From JBOFCS01 sp051646185 (GTDB taxonomy: Bacteria; Actinomycetota; Actinomycetes; Mycobacteriales; Mycobacteriaceae), in NCBI GenBank assembly GCA_051646185.1, contig JBOFCS010000057.1, forward strand, positions 1 through 5,043: 5,043 nucleotides of DNA. The letters run 5' to 3'. How positions within the stretch are numbered: position 1 is the first letter of the stretch; each line of letters begins with the position of its first letter. Shown in pieces: positions 1 to 5,043 of this stretch. The position numbers were made by a program, and so were the translations under genes. The notes under the pieces are model-generated. The model did no database searches, had not been told where the DNA came from, and saw nothing but the letters and a program-made list of their open reading frames with translations.

Positions 1-196
1 GTAGTGACACTTGATTCTCTGACCAGTCCTGTCCACCACAGAAATTAAAATTCTCGCCGTCAGCCCAAGGAACATAATTGTGAGCGTCCCACTCATGCGA
101 AACGGCAAGATGCCGCTCCAAGTTTTTAGCGACCACCAACTCATACTCAGCGATAAGATCCTGCCGAAGAAGCTCAGTAGCCACGGTGATATTCAC
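1..196 (-). CDS. Acyl-ACP desaturase (DesA2-like), N-terminal fragment cut by window edge
   Basis: Only the first 65 codons lie in the window; the gene continues past base 1. The family is soluble ferritin-like di-iron desaturases that insert a cis double bond into acyl chains carried on acyl carrier protein, in mycobacteria feeding mycolic acid and phospholipid synthesis. The fragment has the family's N-terminal layout: a helix ending in ELVVAKNLERHL (about residues 19-30), then HEWDAHNYVPW (34-44), an acidic Gly-Glu-Asn-Phe turn (47-50) and GGQDW (54-58). The iron-binding ExxH motifs lie further downstream and cannot be seen. The start is probably GTG at 196, because an in-frame TGA immediately precedes it; a second in-frame GTG at 184 is possible. 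An AGGG at 201-204 lies only 4 bases before the first GTG. The gene follows glyA on the same strand after 64 bases, as desA2 follows glyA1 in M. tuberculosis (from memory). Confidence 0.85.
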   Translation of the reverse strand, partial: MNITVATELLRQDLIAEYELVVAKNLERHLAVSHEWDAHNYVPWADGENFNFCGGQDWSENQVSL

Positions 197-245
197 TCAT
201 CCCTATGTATTGCTGACGTTGATACACGCTGCACCAACCAGCTAT

Positions 246-266
246 GCCTGAACTGTACAGTCAGGC
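246..266. other. Small hairpin overlapping the glyA stop codon
   Basis: GCCTGA (246-251) and TCAGGC (261-266) are perfect inverted repeats. Between them lies CTGTACAG (253-260), itself a palindrome, with one unpaired base at 252. The right arm contains the glyA stop codon. No T-run follows on the minus strand, so a classical intrinsic terminator is not supported. It could be a weak U-tract-free terminator or attenuator between glyA and the desaturase gene, or a small operator. The stem is short and may be chance. Confidence 0.3.
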
Positions 267-1574
267 TTTGGTGCTAAGCAGTCCCCAGCTCTCAAGGCCC
301 TCGTAGAGAGGAAAATCGAGCGCTAAGCGTGATACTCGCTCTCGCAGAGCTGGCAGATCTGCAGCTTTACCAGCGGCCAAGGCTGCCGCAATAACATCTG
401 CAACCTCAGTGAACTCGGCATCGCTAAAACCACGAGTCGCCAATGCCGCCGTACCGATTCGTAAGCCAGAAGTCACCATTGGTGGACGGGGGTCAAAGGG
501 AACAGCATTCCGATTGACGGTAATACCGATCTCATGCAGTAAGTCTTCACCTTGCTGACCATCAAGCTCAGAGTCACGCAAATCGACTAAGGCAAGGTGC
601 ACATCGGTTCCACCGGTCAATACCGTAATACCAGTTTTGGCAACATCACTAGCCATCAATCGTTCAGCAAGAATTTGAGCGCCAGAAATAGTGCGTTGCT
701 GGCGTTCTTTAAACTCGGCGCTACCCGCAATTTTCAGGGCCACAGCCTTCGCTGCCACCGCATGCATGAGTGGGCCACCCTGCTGCCCAGGGAAAACTGC
801 CGAATTGAGTTTTTTAGCCCATTCCTTCTTCGCAAGAATCAGCCCAGAGCGTGGACCGCCCAGAGTCTTATGCACCGTGGATGACACTACATCGGCAAAA
901 GGTACCGGAGATGGATGCAAACCAGCAGCCACAAGCCCGGCAAAATGCGCCATATCTACCCACAGATAGGCGCCCACTTCATCAGCTATCGAACGGAAGG
1001 CCGCAAAATCCTGCTGTCGTGGATAGGCAGACCAGCCAGCCACAATGACCTTAGGTCGGTTCGCCAAGGCAATGGAACGTACCTCGTCCATATCGATACG
1101 GAAATCTTCTTTGCTCACTCCGTAGGTGGAAATGTCGTACAACTTTCCGGAAAAGTTCAGTCGCATCCCATGGGTGAGGTGTCCACCATGTGCAAGATCT
1201 AGTCCGAGTAGTTTTTCCCCTGGCTCCATCAATGCCATCAGAACAGCGGCATTAGCCTGCGCACCGGAGTGTGGTTGCACATTGGCAAATTCAGCTCCAA
1301 AAAGCTCTTTGGCCCGTTCGCGGGCAATATCTTCAACAACATCCACATGCTCACAGCCGCCGTAGTAACGACGCCCGGGGTAACCCTCGGCATATTTGTT
1401 GGTGAGCACCGAGCCCTGAGCTTGAAGCACAGCTCGGGGAACAAAGTTCTCCGAAGCGATCATCTCCAGGGTATCGCGCTGACGGCCTAATTCACCGGCC
1501 ATGGCAGCAGCGACCTCGGGGTCAACTTCAGCTAAAGAGGCGTTATTAACACTGGTACCAGGTGCAGCGGTCAC
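261..1574 (-). CDS. glyA: Serine hydroxymethyltransferase (glycine hydroxymethyltransferase)
   Basis: This cytoplasmic PLP enzyme interconverts serine plus tetrahydrofolate with glycine plus 5,10-methylenetetrahydrofolate, the main source of one-carbon units. At 437 residues it has the normal bacterial length and is intact. Visible motifs are IASENF (39-44), NKYAEGYPGRRYYGG (59-73; substrate and cofactor tyrosines and Glu63), HGGHLTHG (129-136; His132 expected to stack on the PLP ring), VDMAHFAGL (206-214; Asp207 to the pyridine nitrogen), the PLP-lysine motif STVHKTLGG with Lys236, and SGLRIGT (369-375; Arg372 expected to bind substrate carboxylate). Assignments are by analogy with the E. 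coli enzyme. The start is GTG at 1574, chosen because GGAG lies 8 bases upstream. The DUF885 gene ends 69 bases upstream and a desaturase gene begins 64 bases downstream, all on one strand. A -10-like TAGAAT in the upstream gap suggests its own promoter. Confidence 0.98.
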   Translation of the reverse strand: MTAAPGTSVNNASLAEVDPEVAAAMAGELGRQRDTLEMIASENFVPRAVLQAQGSVLTNKYAEGYPGRRYYGGCEHVDVVEDIARERAKELFGAEFANVQPHSGAQANAAVLMALMEPGEKLLGLDLAHGGHLTHGMRLNFSGKLYDISTYGVSKEDFRIDMDEVRSIALANRPKVIVAGWSAYPRQQDFAAFRSIADEVGAYLWVDMAHFAGLVAAGLHPSPVPFADVVSSTVHKTLGGPRSGLILAKKEWAKKLNSAVFPGQQGGPLMHAVAAKAVALKIAGSAEFKERQQRTISGAQILAERLMASDVAKTGITVLTGGTDVHLALVDLRDSELDGQQGEDLLHEIGITVNRNAVPFDPRPPMVTSGLRIGTAALATRGFSDAEFTEVADVIAAALAAGKAADLPALRERVSRLALDFPLYEGLESWGLLSTKA

Positions 1575-1582
1575 GTGCGAGA

Positions 1583-1586
1583 CTCC
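1583..1586 (-). promoter_or_regulatory. Ribosome binding site of glyA
   Basis: Minus-strand GGAG, 8 bases before the GTG at 1574. It supports the GTG as the translation start. Confidence 0.6.
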
Positions 1587-1612
1587 AAAAGTTTGGTGGC
1601 GGATGCATCGTA

Positions 1613-1618
1613 ATTCTA
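1613..1618 (-). promoter_or_regulatory. Candidate -10 element for glyA
   Basis: Minus-strand TAGAAT fits the actinobacterial -10 pattern TANNNT and would give a leader of roughly 30 bases before the GTG at 1574. No good -35 hexamer is visible 16-18 bases further upstream, so this is a suggestion only. It sits in the 69-base gap between the DUF885 gene and glyA. Confidence 0.35.
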
Positions 1619-1643
1619 TGGCCTTAGTTCATCGCCTCGCCGC

Positions 1644-2879
1644 CTACCCCGCTAGATCTATATCTTTCCGCAATTGAGAGGGAGTTAATGGCTCATCAAG
1701 TAGCCGCAGAAAACGTTCGGTTATCGATACCTGTTGAGGGCGTTTTTCCAACCATTGACCAAGAAGTTGATAGCCCTCAACATAGGTGCTGGTATATGCG
1801 CGCCACAGCGGAGAGGACAAAAACCGCAGCATCTGCTGTACGCGCTCATCGGAAGCCAAAGTCCAACGCTGCAAAAAATTTGACACCTCTTCTACACTTG
1901 TGTGCCTGTCGTGCAACAGGATCGCAGCGTCTTGCCGAACAGTCAGTAACTCTGCTGAAGCTGCCGAAAGTTCTTGGGCACGAAGGCCATCAAAGCTTAA
2001 CCCTAAATCGGCATAAATATCTTGAGCCCACAAACCCCAATCCTTACCCACAACTGCATGCAAGGCCAGATCAGCAAGCCCTTCAGCCATTAAACACTGC
2101 GGGGTATTAACCACAAACAACGTTTGCTCCCCCTGCCCCTGCCCACGCACAAGACCCGCTTCTTTGCGGCAATGTTCGGTATGATGCCCCGGATAAGACT
2201 CATGCGCAATAAGTTTCGGCAATACCGACATATATTGCTTAAGGTCCATATTGATAGCCACTGTGGAACGAAAATTACCAAGGTAGTAGTTAAAACCAGA
2301 CCAAGGCTTATCGCCAACGACCTCATACTGCACCATCTCTGATGCAGGTAACTCGTACTTTGCCCGCACAATATCGCGTAAAGCACTAGAAAAAGCTTCA
2401 ACACATTCAGCAAGTTTATCCGAAGGAATTTCTTCGCTGCACCGATGATGATCCAGCCGATCACGTAACGACCCAGAGCCAACCAATACCGCATCCATAC
2501 GATCCTGGGCGTGTTGGTACACCGAGATTTCACCCAGTCGAATCCGCTCTGGGTTGAGATCAAAATAAGTGCTCACTTCCTCAATAAACCCCACGTCTTG
2601 ACCAGAAAATTTTCGAGCCGAACACTCCAAGGCTTTGAGGTGTACATCCACAAAAGCACCTCGCTGGGCAGGTAAACCCGAGTCGGGAATCTGGTCCCGT
2701 AATTGTGCCGCCCGATGCGCTAAAACCACGGGATCAGGGATCGGCTCATCGTTTACCTGACCACGTAATGCTGGATCACCGGTGTACGCATCGACAAATC
2801 CTTCTTCTAATCGATCAAATCGCAGACCAAGGAGAAGGTATTCAGTGATAAGCGGGAATTCTGTTAGCGCTGTCGACAT
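1644..2879 (-). CDS. DUF885 family protein, putative zinc-dependent hydrolase
   Basis: The 411-residue product resembles DUF885 proteins, a family thought to be zincin-like metallohydrolases; few members have a defined substrate. Numbered from the chosen ATG, the putative metal site is LIAHESYPGHHTEH (223-236), the family's HExxPGHH signature with His226, Glu227 and His232. Downstream, AEGLADLAL (265-273) sits where the family has an EGWA-type motif, offering Glu266 as a further ligand. No signal peptide or membrane segment is seen, so it is probably cytoplasmic. The reading frame extends to a GTG at 2963, but those 28 extra residues are Cys-rich, low in similarity to the family start and lack a good ribosome site. 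ATG 2879 has no clear Shine-Dalgarno either, but a TANNNT box ends 8 bases before it, suggesting a leaderless mRNA. The gene lies between coaA (divergent) and glyA (same strand); I remember no gene here in M. tuberculosis. Confidence 0.85.
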   Translation of the reverse strand: MSTALTEFPLITEYLLLGLRFDRLEEGFVDAYTGDPALRGQVNDEPIPDPVVLAHRAAQLRDQIPDSGLPAQRGAFVDVHLKALECSARKFSGQDVGFIEEVSTYFDLNPERIRLGEISVYQHAQDRMDAVLVGSGSLRDRLDHHRCSEEIPSDKLAECVEAFSSALRDIVRAKYELPASEMVQYEVVGDKPWSGFNYYLGNFRSTVAINMDLKQYMSVLPKLIAHESYPGHHTEHCRKEAGLVRGQGQGEQTLFVVNTPQCLMAEGLADLALHAVVGKDWGLWAQDIYADLGLSFDGLRAQELSAASAELLTVRQDAAILLHDRHTSVEEVSNFLQRWTLASDERVQQMLRFLSSPLWRAYTSTYVEGYQLLGQWLEKRPQQVSITERFLRLLDEPLTPSQLRKDIDLAG

Positions 2880-2887
2880 ATCTACTG

Positions 2888-2893
2888 AGCCTA
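2888..2893 (-). promoter_or_regulatory. Candidate -10 element for the DUF885 gene (leaderless start)
   Basis: Minus-strand TAGGCT fits TANNNT and ends 8 bases before the A of ATG 2879. That spacing would put the transcript start at or beside the start codon, as in the many leaderless mRNAs of mycobacteria. No clear -35 hexamer is visible. It is a short motif and could be chance. Confidence 0.3.
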
Positions 2894-2973
2894 GCTGGAT
2901 GCAGCCTTTTGCGCCCCCGGTGCATGCTTTTAACAACAGGCAGGGAACACTTGCGTAATGCACCGGCTCTTAA

Positions 2974-3001
2974 TTGACGGGACGACGCACAGCACTAACT
3001 C
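2974..3001 (+). promoter_or_regulatory. Candidate promoter of coaA
   Basis: TTGACG (2974-2979) is a good -35 hexamer. Sixteen bases later TAACTC (2996-3001) is a poor -10. The arrangement would start transcription close to the ATG at 3020, giving a very short leader. The 140-bp divergent gap must hold promoters for both coaA and the DUF885 gene. Confidence 0.3.
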
Positions 3002-3019
3002 TTTACCGCTAGGCCGCGT

Positions 3020-3952
3020 ATGTCCAAACTAAGTGAATCAAGTCCTTATATTGAGTTTGATCGCAGCCGCTGGCGCGAGCTGCGCAAATCCACCCCGCTG
3101 GTCCTGACTGAAGTTGAGTTGCGCGGTCTACGCGGCTTGGGTGAACAAATTGATCTTGATGAAGTCGCTGAAGTCTATCTACCCCTTTCTCGACTCATCC
3201 ATTTACAAGTGGCTGCTCGACAACAACTCTTTGCCGCGACCGCCACCTTCCTTGGCGAGCAACACCCTGAACGCCAAGTCCCGTTCATCATTGGGGTAGC
3301 CGGAAGCGTTGCCGTAGGGAAATCAACGACAGCTCGTGTTTTGCAGGCCTTGCTTGCTCGTTGGGAAAATCATCCTCGGGTTGATCTGGTCACCACTGAC
3401 GGGTTCCTATATTCGACGGCCGAACTTACCCGGCGTGGGATTATGCACCGTAAAGGTTTCCCGGAAAGCTACGACCGCAGAGCACTTTTGCGTTTTGTCA
3501 CTGAGGTGAAATCTGGTGCTACCCAGGCCTGCGCCCCGGTGTATTCGCATATTTCCTATGACATCATTAAGGGCGAAAAGCATATCGTCCGCCAGCCAGA
3601 TATTCTCATCCTTGAGGGCCTTAATGTTTTGCAAACTGGTCCACGACTGATGGTTTCAGATCTTTTTGACTTTTCCATTTATGTGGATGCCCGGATTGAG
3701 GATATCGAAAATTGGTATATCCGAAGGTTTCTCGCCATGCGCAGCACGGCTTTCGCCAACCCTGCTTCACATTTTCACCACTACGCCAACCTCGCCGATG
3801 AACAGGCCATCGGGGCAGCCAAAGACTTGTGGCACACAATAAATCGACCAAATTTGGTAGATAACATTCTCCCCACCCGCCCCCGAGCTACCCTAGTGCT
3901 ACGCAAAGATGCCGATCACTCCATTAACAGATTGCGACTACGGAAGCTCTAG
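3020..3952 (+). CDS. coaA: Type I pantothenate kinase
   Basis: This cytoplasmic enzyme phosphorylates pantothenate with ATP, the first committed and CoA-inhibited step of coenzyme A synthesis. At 310 residues it matches the bacterial type I family (about 310-316). It has the P-loop GSVAVGKS (95-102, Lys101), Arg106 just after it (linked in E. coli to CoA feedback binding), TTDGFL with the catalytic-site Asp127, PVYSHISYD with His177, a Walker B-like strand DILILEG (194-200), and INRPNLVDNI (274-283), close to the family's C-terminal motif. The ATG start has a weak AGG 6 bases upstream, and positions align with E. coli CoaA without offset, supporting this start. It is transcribed away from the DUF885 and glyA genes and runs tail to tail into the prenyltransferase gene, with three bases between stop codons and no room for a terminator outside coding sequence. 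Confidence 0.98.
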   Translation: MSKLSESSPYIEFDRSRWRELRKSTPLVLTEVELRGLRGLGEQIDLDEVAEVYLPLSRLIHLQVAARQQLFAATATFLGEQHPERQVPFIIGVAGSVAVGKSTTARVLQALLARWENHPRVDLVTTDGFLYSTAELTRRGIMHRKGFPESYDRRALLRFVTEVKSGATQACAPVYSHISYDIIKGEKHIVRQPDILILEGLNVLQTGPRLMVSDLFDFSIYVDARIEDIENWYIRRFLAMRSTAFANPASHFHHYANLADEQAIGAAKDLWHTINRPNLVDNILPTRPRATLVLRKDADHSINRLRLRKL

Positions 3953-3955
3953 ATT

Positions 3956-4723
3956 CTACGCCCCAAAACGTCGATGACGAGCCGCAAAATCACGCAATGC
4001 TCGCAAAAAATCTACCCGCCGAAATTCTGGCCAGTAAGCCTCAGTAAACCAGATTTCCGAGTACGCGCTCTGCCAGAGCAAAAAACCCGATAGCCGCTGC
4101 TCCCCCGATGTTCGAATAACCAGATCGGGATCAGGCTGACCGGAGGTATACAAATGTCTACCGATCGAAGCAACATCGACAGCCTGGATCAGCTGCTCAC
4201 CCGACAAGCCTTGAGCTAACTGTTCGGCCAACAACGACCGAACTGCATCGGAAATTTCTTGGCGGCCACCATAACCCACCGCAACATTGACGTGAGTTCC
4301 CGTTCTACCTTCAGTCTGCTGTGCCGCCTCGCTTAACCTCCGCGCAGATTCTGCGGGCAATAAGTCAAGGGCTCCAACAATTTTGACACTCCAGTTTTTA
4401 CCCGGAGCGGAGATTTCTTCAACAACATCAGTAATGATCTCTAAAAGAGCATTAAGCTCTTCAGGATCTCGCTGCAAATTTTCGGTGGACAGCAAGTAAA
4501 TAGTGGCCATCTCAATTCCAGCGGCATCACACCACTGCAACATCTCGGCAATCTTGCGAGCACCCATACGATAGCCATGACTGACATCAGTAAAACCCGC
4601 TGCCCGCGCCCAACGCCGATTCCCGTCACACAGAACAGCAACATGCCTCGGCTGTGGAGCATCACCGAGCCCACGAAGCAGCTGCCGCTCATACAACCGG
4701 TAAACCGGGTTAGATAACTTCAC
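3956..4723 (-). CDS. Short-chain Z-isoprenyl diphosphate synthase, Rv1086-like (Z,E-farnesyl diphosphate synthase)
   Basis: This cis-prenyltransferase of the UppS family probably adds one isopentenyl unit in Z configuration to geranyl diphosphate, giving Z,E-farnesyl diphosphate, the precursor of decaprenyl phosphate for arabinogalactan and peptidoglycan. In the 255-residue product the catalytic motif is VLCDGNRRWA (Asp33), followed by YLLSTENLQRDP (about 76-87), NVAVGYGG (146-153) and the diphosphate-binding block DPDLVIRTSGEQRLSGFLLWQ (200-218 region; Arg204, Arg210, Ser212). CDGNRRW, rather than MDGNGRW of long-chain UppS, and Leu77, matching as I recall Leu84 of Rv1086 and a small Ala in E. 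coli UppS, favour short products. GTG 4723 is chosen for GAGG five bases upstream; GTG 4762 would add 13 residues not expected in the family. It converges with coaA and diverges from the hemolysin III-like gene. Confidence 0.93.
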   Translation of the reverse strand: MKLSNPVYRLYERQLLRGLGDAPQPRHVAVLCDGNRRWARAAGFTDVSHGYRMGARKIAEMLQWCDAAGIEMATIYLLSTENLQRDPEELNALLEIITDVVEEISAPGKNWSVKIVGALDLLPAESARRLSEAAQQTEGRTGTHVNVAVGYGGRQEISDAVRSLLAEQLAQGLSGEQLIQAVDVASIGRHLYTSGQPDPDLVIRTSGEQRLSGFLLWQSAYSEIWFTEAYWPEFRRVDFLRALRDFAARHRRFGA

Positions 4724-4728
4724 GAGGA

Positions 4729-4732
4729 CCTC
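4729..4732 (-). promoter_or_regulatory. Ribosome binding site deciding the prenyltransferase start
   Basis: Minus-strand GAGG, 5 bases before GTG 4723. The competing in-frame GTG at 4762 has AAGG (4767-4770) only 4 bases away, so it is possible but weaker. Confidence 0.5.
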
Positions 4733-4792
4733 ACCATGATGAGTCAGCCTACGCTTAACCACATAGCCTTGGCTGGGGTCTATCTATCGAAC

Positions 4793-4844
4793 TTCTCTTC
4801 CGAAAGGTAACCTACGCTGGCGTAGGTTACCTTTCGGAAGAGAA
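4793..4844. repeat. Perfect 24-base inverted repeat with 4-base centre, probable shared operator
   Basis: The left arm (4793-4816) and right arm (4821-4844) are exact reverse complements around CTGG. The inner 11 bases of the arms read GGTAACCTACG and CGTAGGTTACC (4806-4816 and 4821-4831); the outer 13 read TTCTCTTCCGAAA and TTTCGGAAGAGAA. It lies between two divergent genes, with the right arm ending 16 bases before the ATG at 4861. No T-run follows it on either strand, and it lies upstream of both genes, which argues against a terminator. The symmetry suits a dimeric repressor, for example of the TetR family, with TACG-N4-CGTA at the core; the regulator is unknown. In RNA it would form a very stable hairpin. 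Confidence 0.9.
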
Positions 4845-4860
4845 CAGAGGCAGAACCTTT

Positions 4861-5043
4861 ATGACACCAGGTCAAACACCAGAGCCGGAGCATCAAGACA
4901 TTCCCACTATGTCTTTCCCGATGGCTGCTCTGGCTTCAGGCATTGAAGGTTTACCGGTCAAGCCACGGATGCGTGGTTGGATCCATTTATGGGCCTGCGT
5001 CATCTCTATCATTTCCGGTGTTGTCCTGGTATGGGTCTCCTGG
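4861..5043 (+). CDS. Hemolysin III/TrhA family membrane protein, N-terminal fragment cut by window edge
   Basis: The 61 codons present match the start of the HlyIII (UPF0073/YqfA-TrhA) family, multi-pass inner-membrane proteins distantly related to PAQR receptors within the CREST superfamily. Despite the name, hemolytic activity is shown for few members; E. coli TrhA has been linked to membrane fluidity homeostasis. A hydrophilic N-terminus leads to KPRMRGWIHLW (34-44), the family's RGxxH entry motif with His42, then a first hydrophobic segment of about 20 residues (42-61) ending in VWVSW at the edge. The start ATG has AGAGG (4846-4850) ten bases upstream; internal ATGs at 4909 and 4921 are less well supported. 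The gene diverges from the Z-prenyl synthase gene across the inverted repeat, the same pairing I recall for Rv1085c and Rv1086. Later conserved His and Asp residues fall outside the window. Confidence 0.88.
   Translation, partial: MTPGQTPEPEHQDIPTMSFPMAALASGIEGLPVKPRMRGWIHLWACVISIISGVVLVWVSW

Noticed and set aside
80..277. 65-residue plus-strand reading frame
   Set aside because: It is antisense to the desaturase start and glyA end, resembles no family I know, and the minus-strand reading is clearly a known protein.
597..1490. Several plus-strand frames of 73-95 residues across glyA
   Set aside because: All are antisense shadows of a full-length, motif-complete glyA.
1585..1596. CCAAA/TTTGG inverted repeat over the glyA ribosome site
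   Set aside because: Five-base arms with a two-base centre cannot form a stable hairpin and are easily due to chance.
1575..1643. Riboswitch (for example glycine or folate type) upstream of glyA
   Set aside because: The 69-base gap is too short for those aptamers and shows no conserved riboswitch core.
1688..2110. 140-residue plus-strand reading frame
   Set aside because: It lies wholly antisense to the DUF885 gene and has low-complexity shadow composition without recognisable motifs.
2090..2563. 157-residue minus-strand reading frame in another frame of the DUF885 gene
   Set aside because: The overlapping frame carries the conserved HExxPGHH motif; this one has no family features.
4793..4844. 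Inverted repeat as an intrinsic terminator
   Set aside because: No T-run follows on either strand, and it lies upstream of two divergent genes, where no transcript is expected to end.

Overview
The window looks like chromosomal housekeeping DNA from an actinobacterium of the order Mycobacteriales (the mycolic-acid-producing group). Two things point there. The prenyltransferase is of the Rv1086 short-chain Z-farnesyl diphosphate synthase type. The gene order (acyl-ACP desaturase, glyA, coaA, Z-isoprenyl synthase, hemolysin III-like protein) matches, as I remember it, the Mycobacterium tuberculosis neighbourhood Rv1094 (desA2), Rv1093 (glyA1), Rv1092c (coaA), Rv1086 and Rv1085c. Base composition by eye is near half G+C, low for this order, so a low-GC lineage is likely; I cannot name the genus.

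Layout, left to right. On the minus strand lie the N-terminal part of an acyl-ACP desaturase gene (cut by the left edge), glyA (serine hydroxymethyltransferase) and a DUF885-family putative metallohydrolase gene. These three run leftwards in the order DUF885, glyA, desaturase. A 140-bp divergent spacer separates them from coaA (type I pantothenate kinase) on the plus strand. coaA converges on the Z-isoprenyl diphosphate synthase gene (minus strand) with only three bases between the stop codons. A second divergent spacer then leads to the 5' part of a hemolysin III/TrhA family membrane protein gene on the plus strand, cut by the right edge.

The proteins serve linked core metabolism: one-carbon units and glycine (GlyA), the committed step of CoA synthesis (CoaA), fatty acyl desaturation (DesA-like), and the short-chain Z-prenyl precursor of decaprenyl phosphate used in cell-wall synthesis (Z-FPP synthase). 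The roles of the DUF885 and hemolysin III-like proteins in this setting are not established.

The most striking non-coding element is a perfect inverted repeat of two 24-base arms around a 4-base centre (4793-4844) between the divergent prenyltransferase and hemolysin III-like genes. It lacks terminator features and is best read as a shared operator or structured regulatory element. I found no mobile elements, CRISPR arrays, RNA genes or gene-free stretches over 300 bases, and nothing that amounts to a clearly new multi-gene system.
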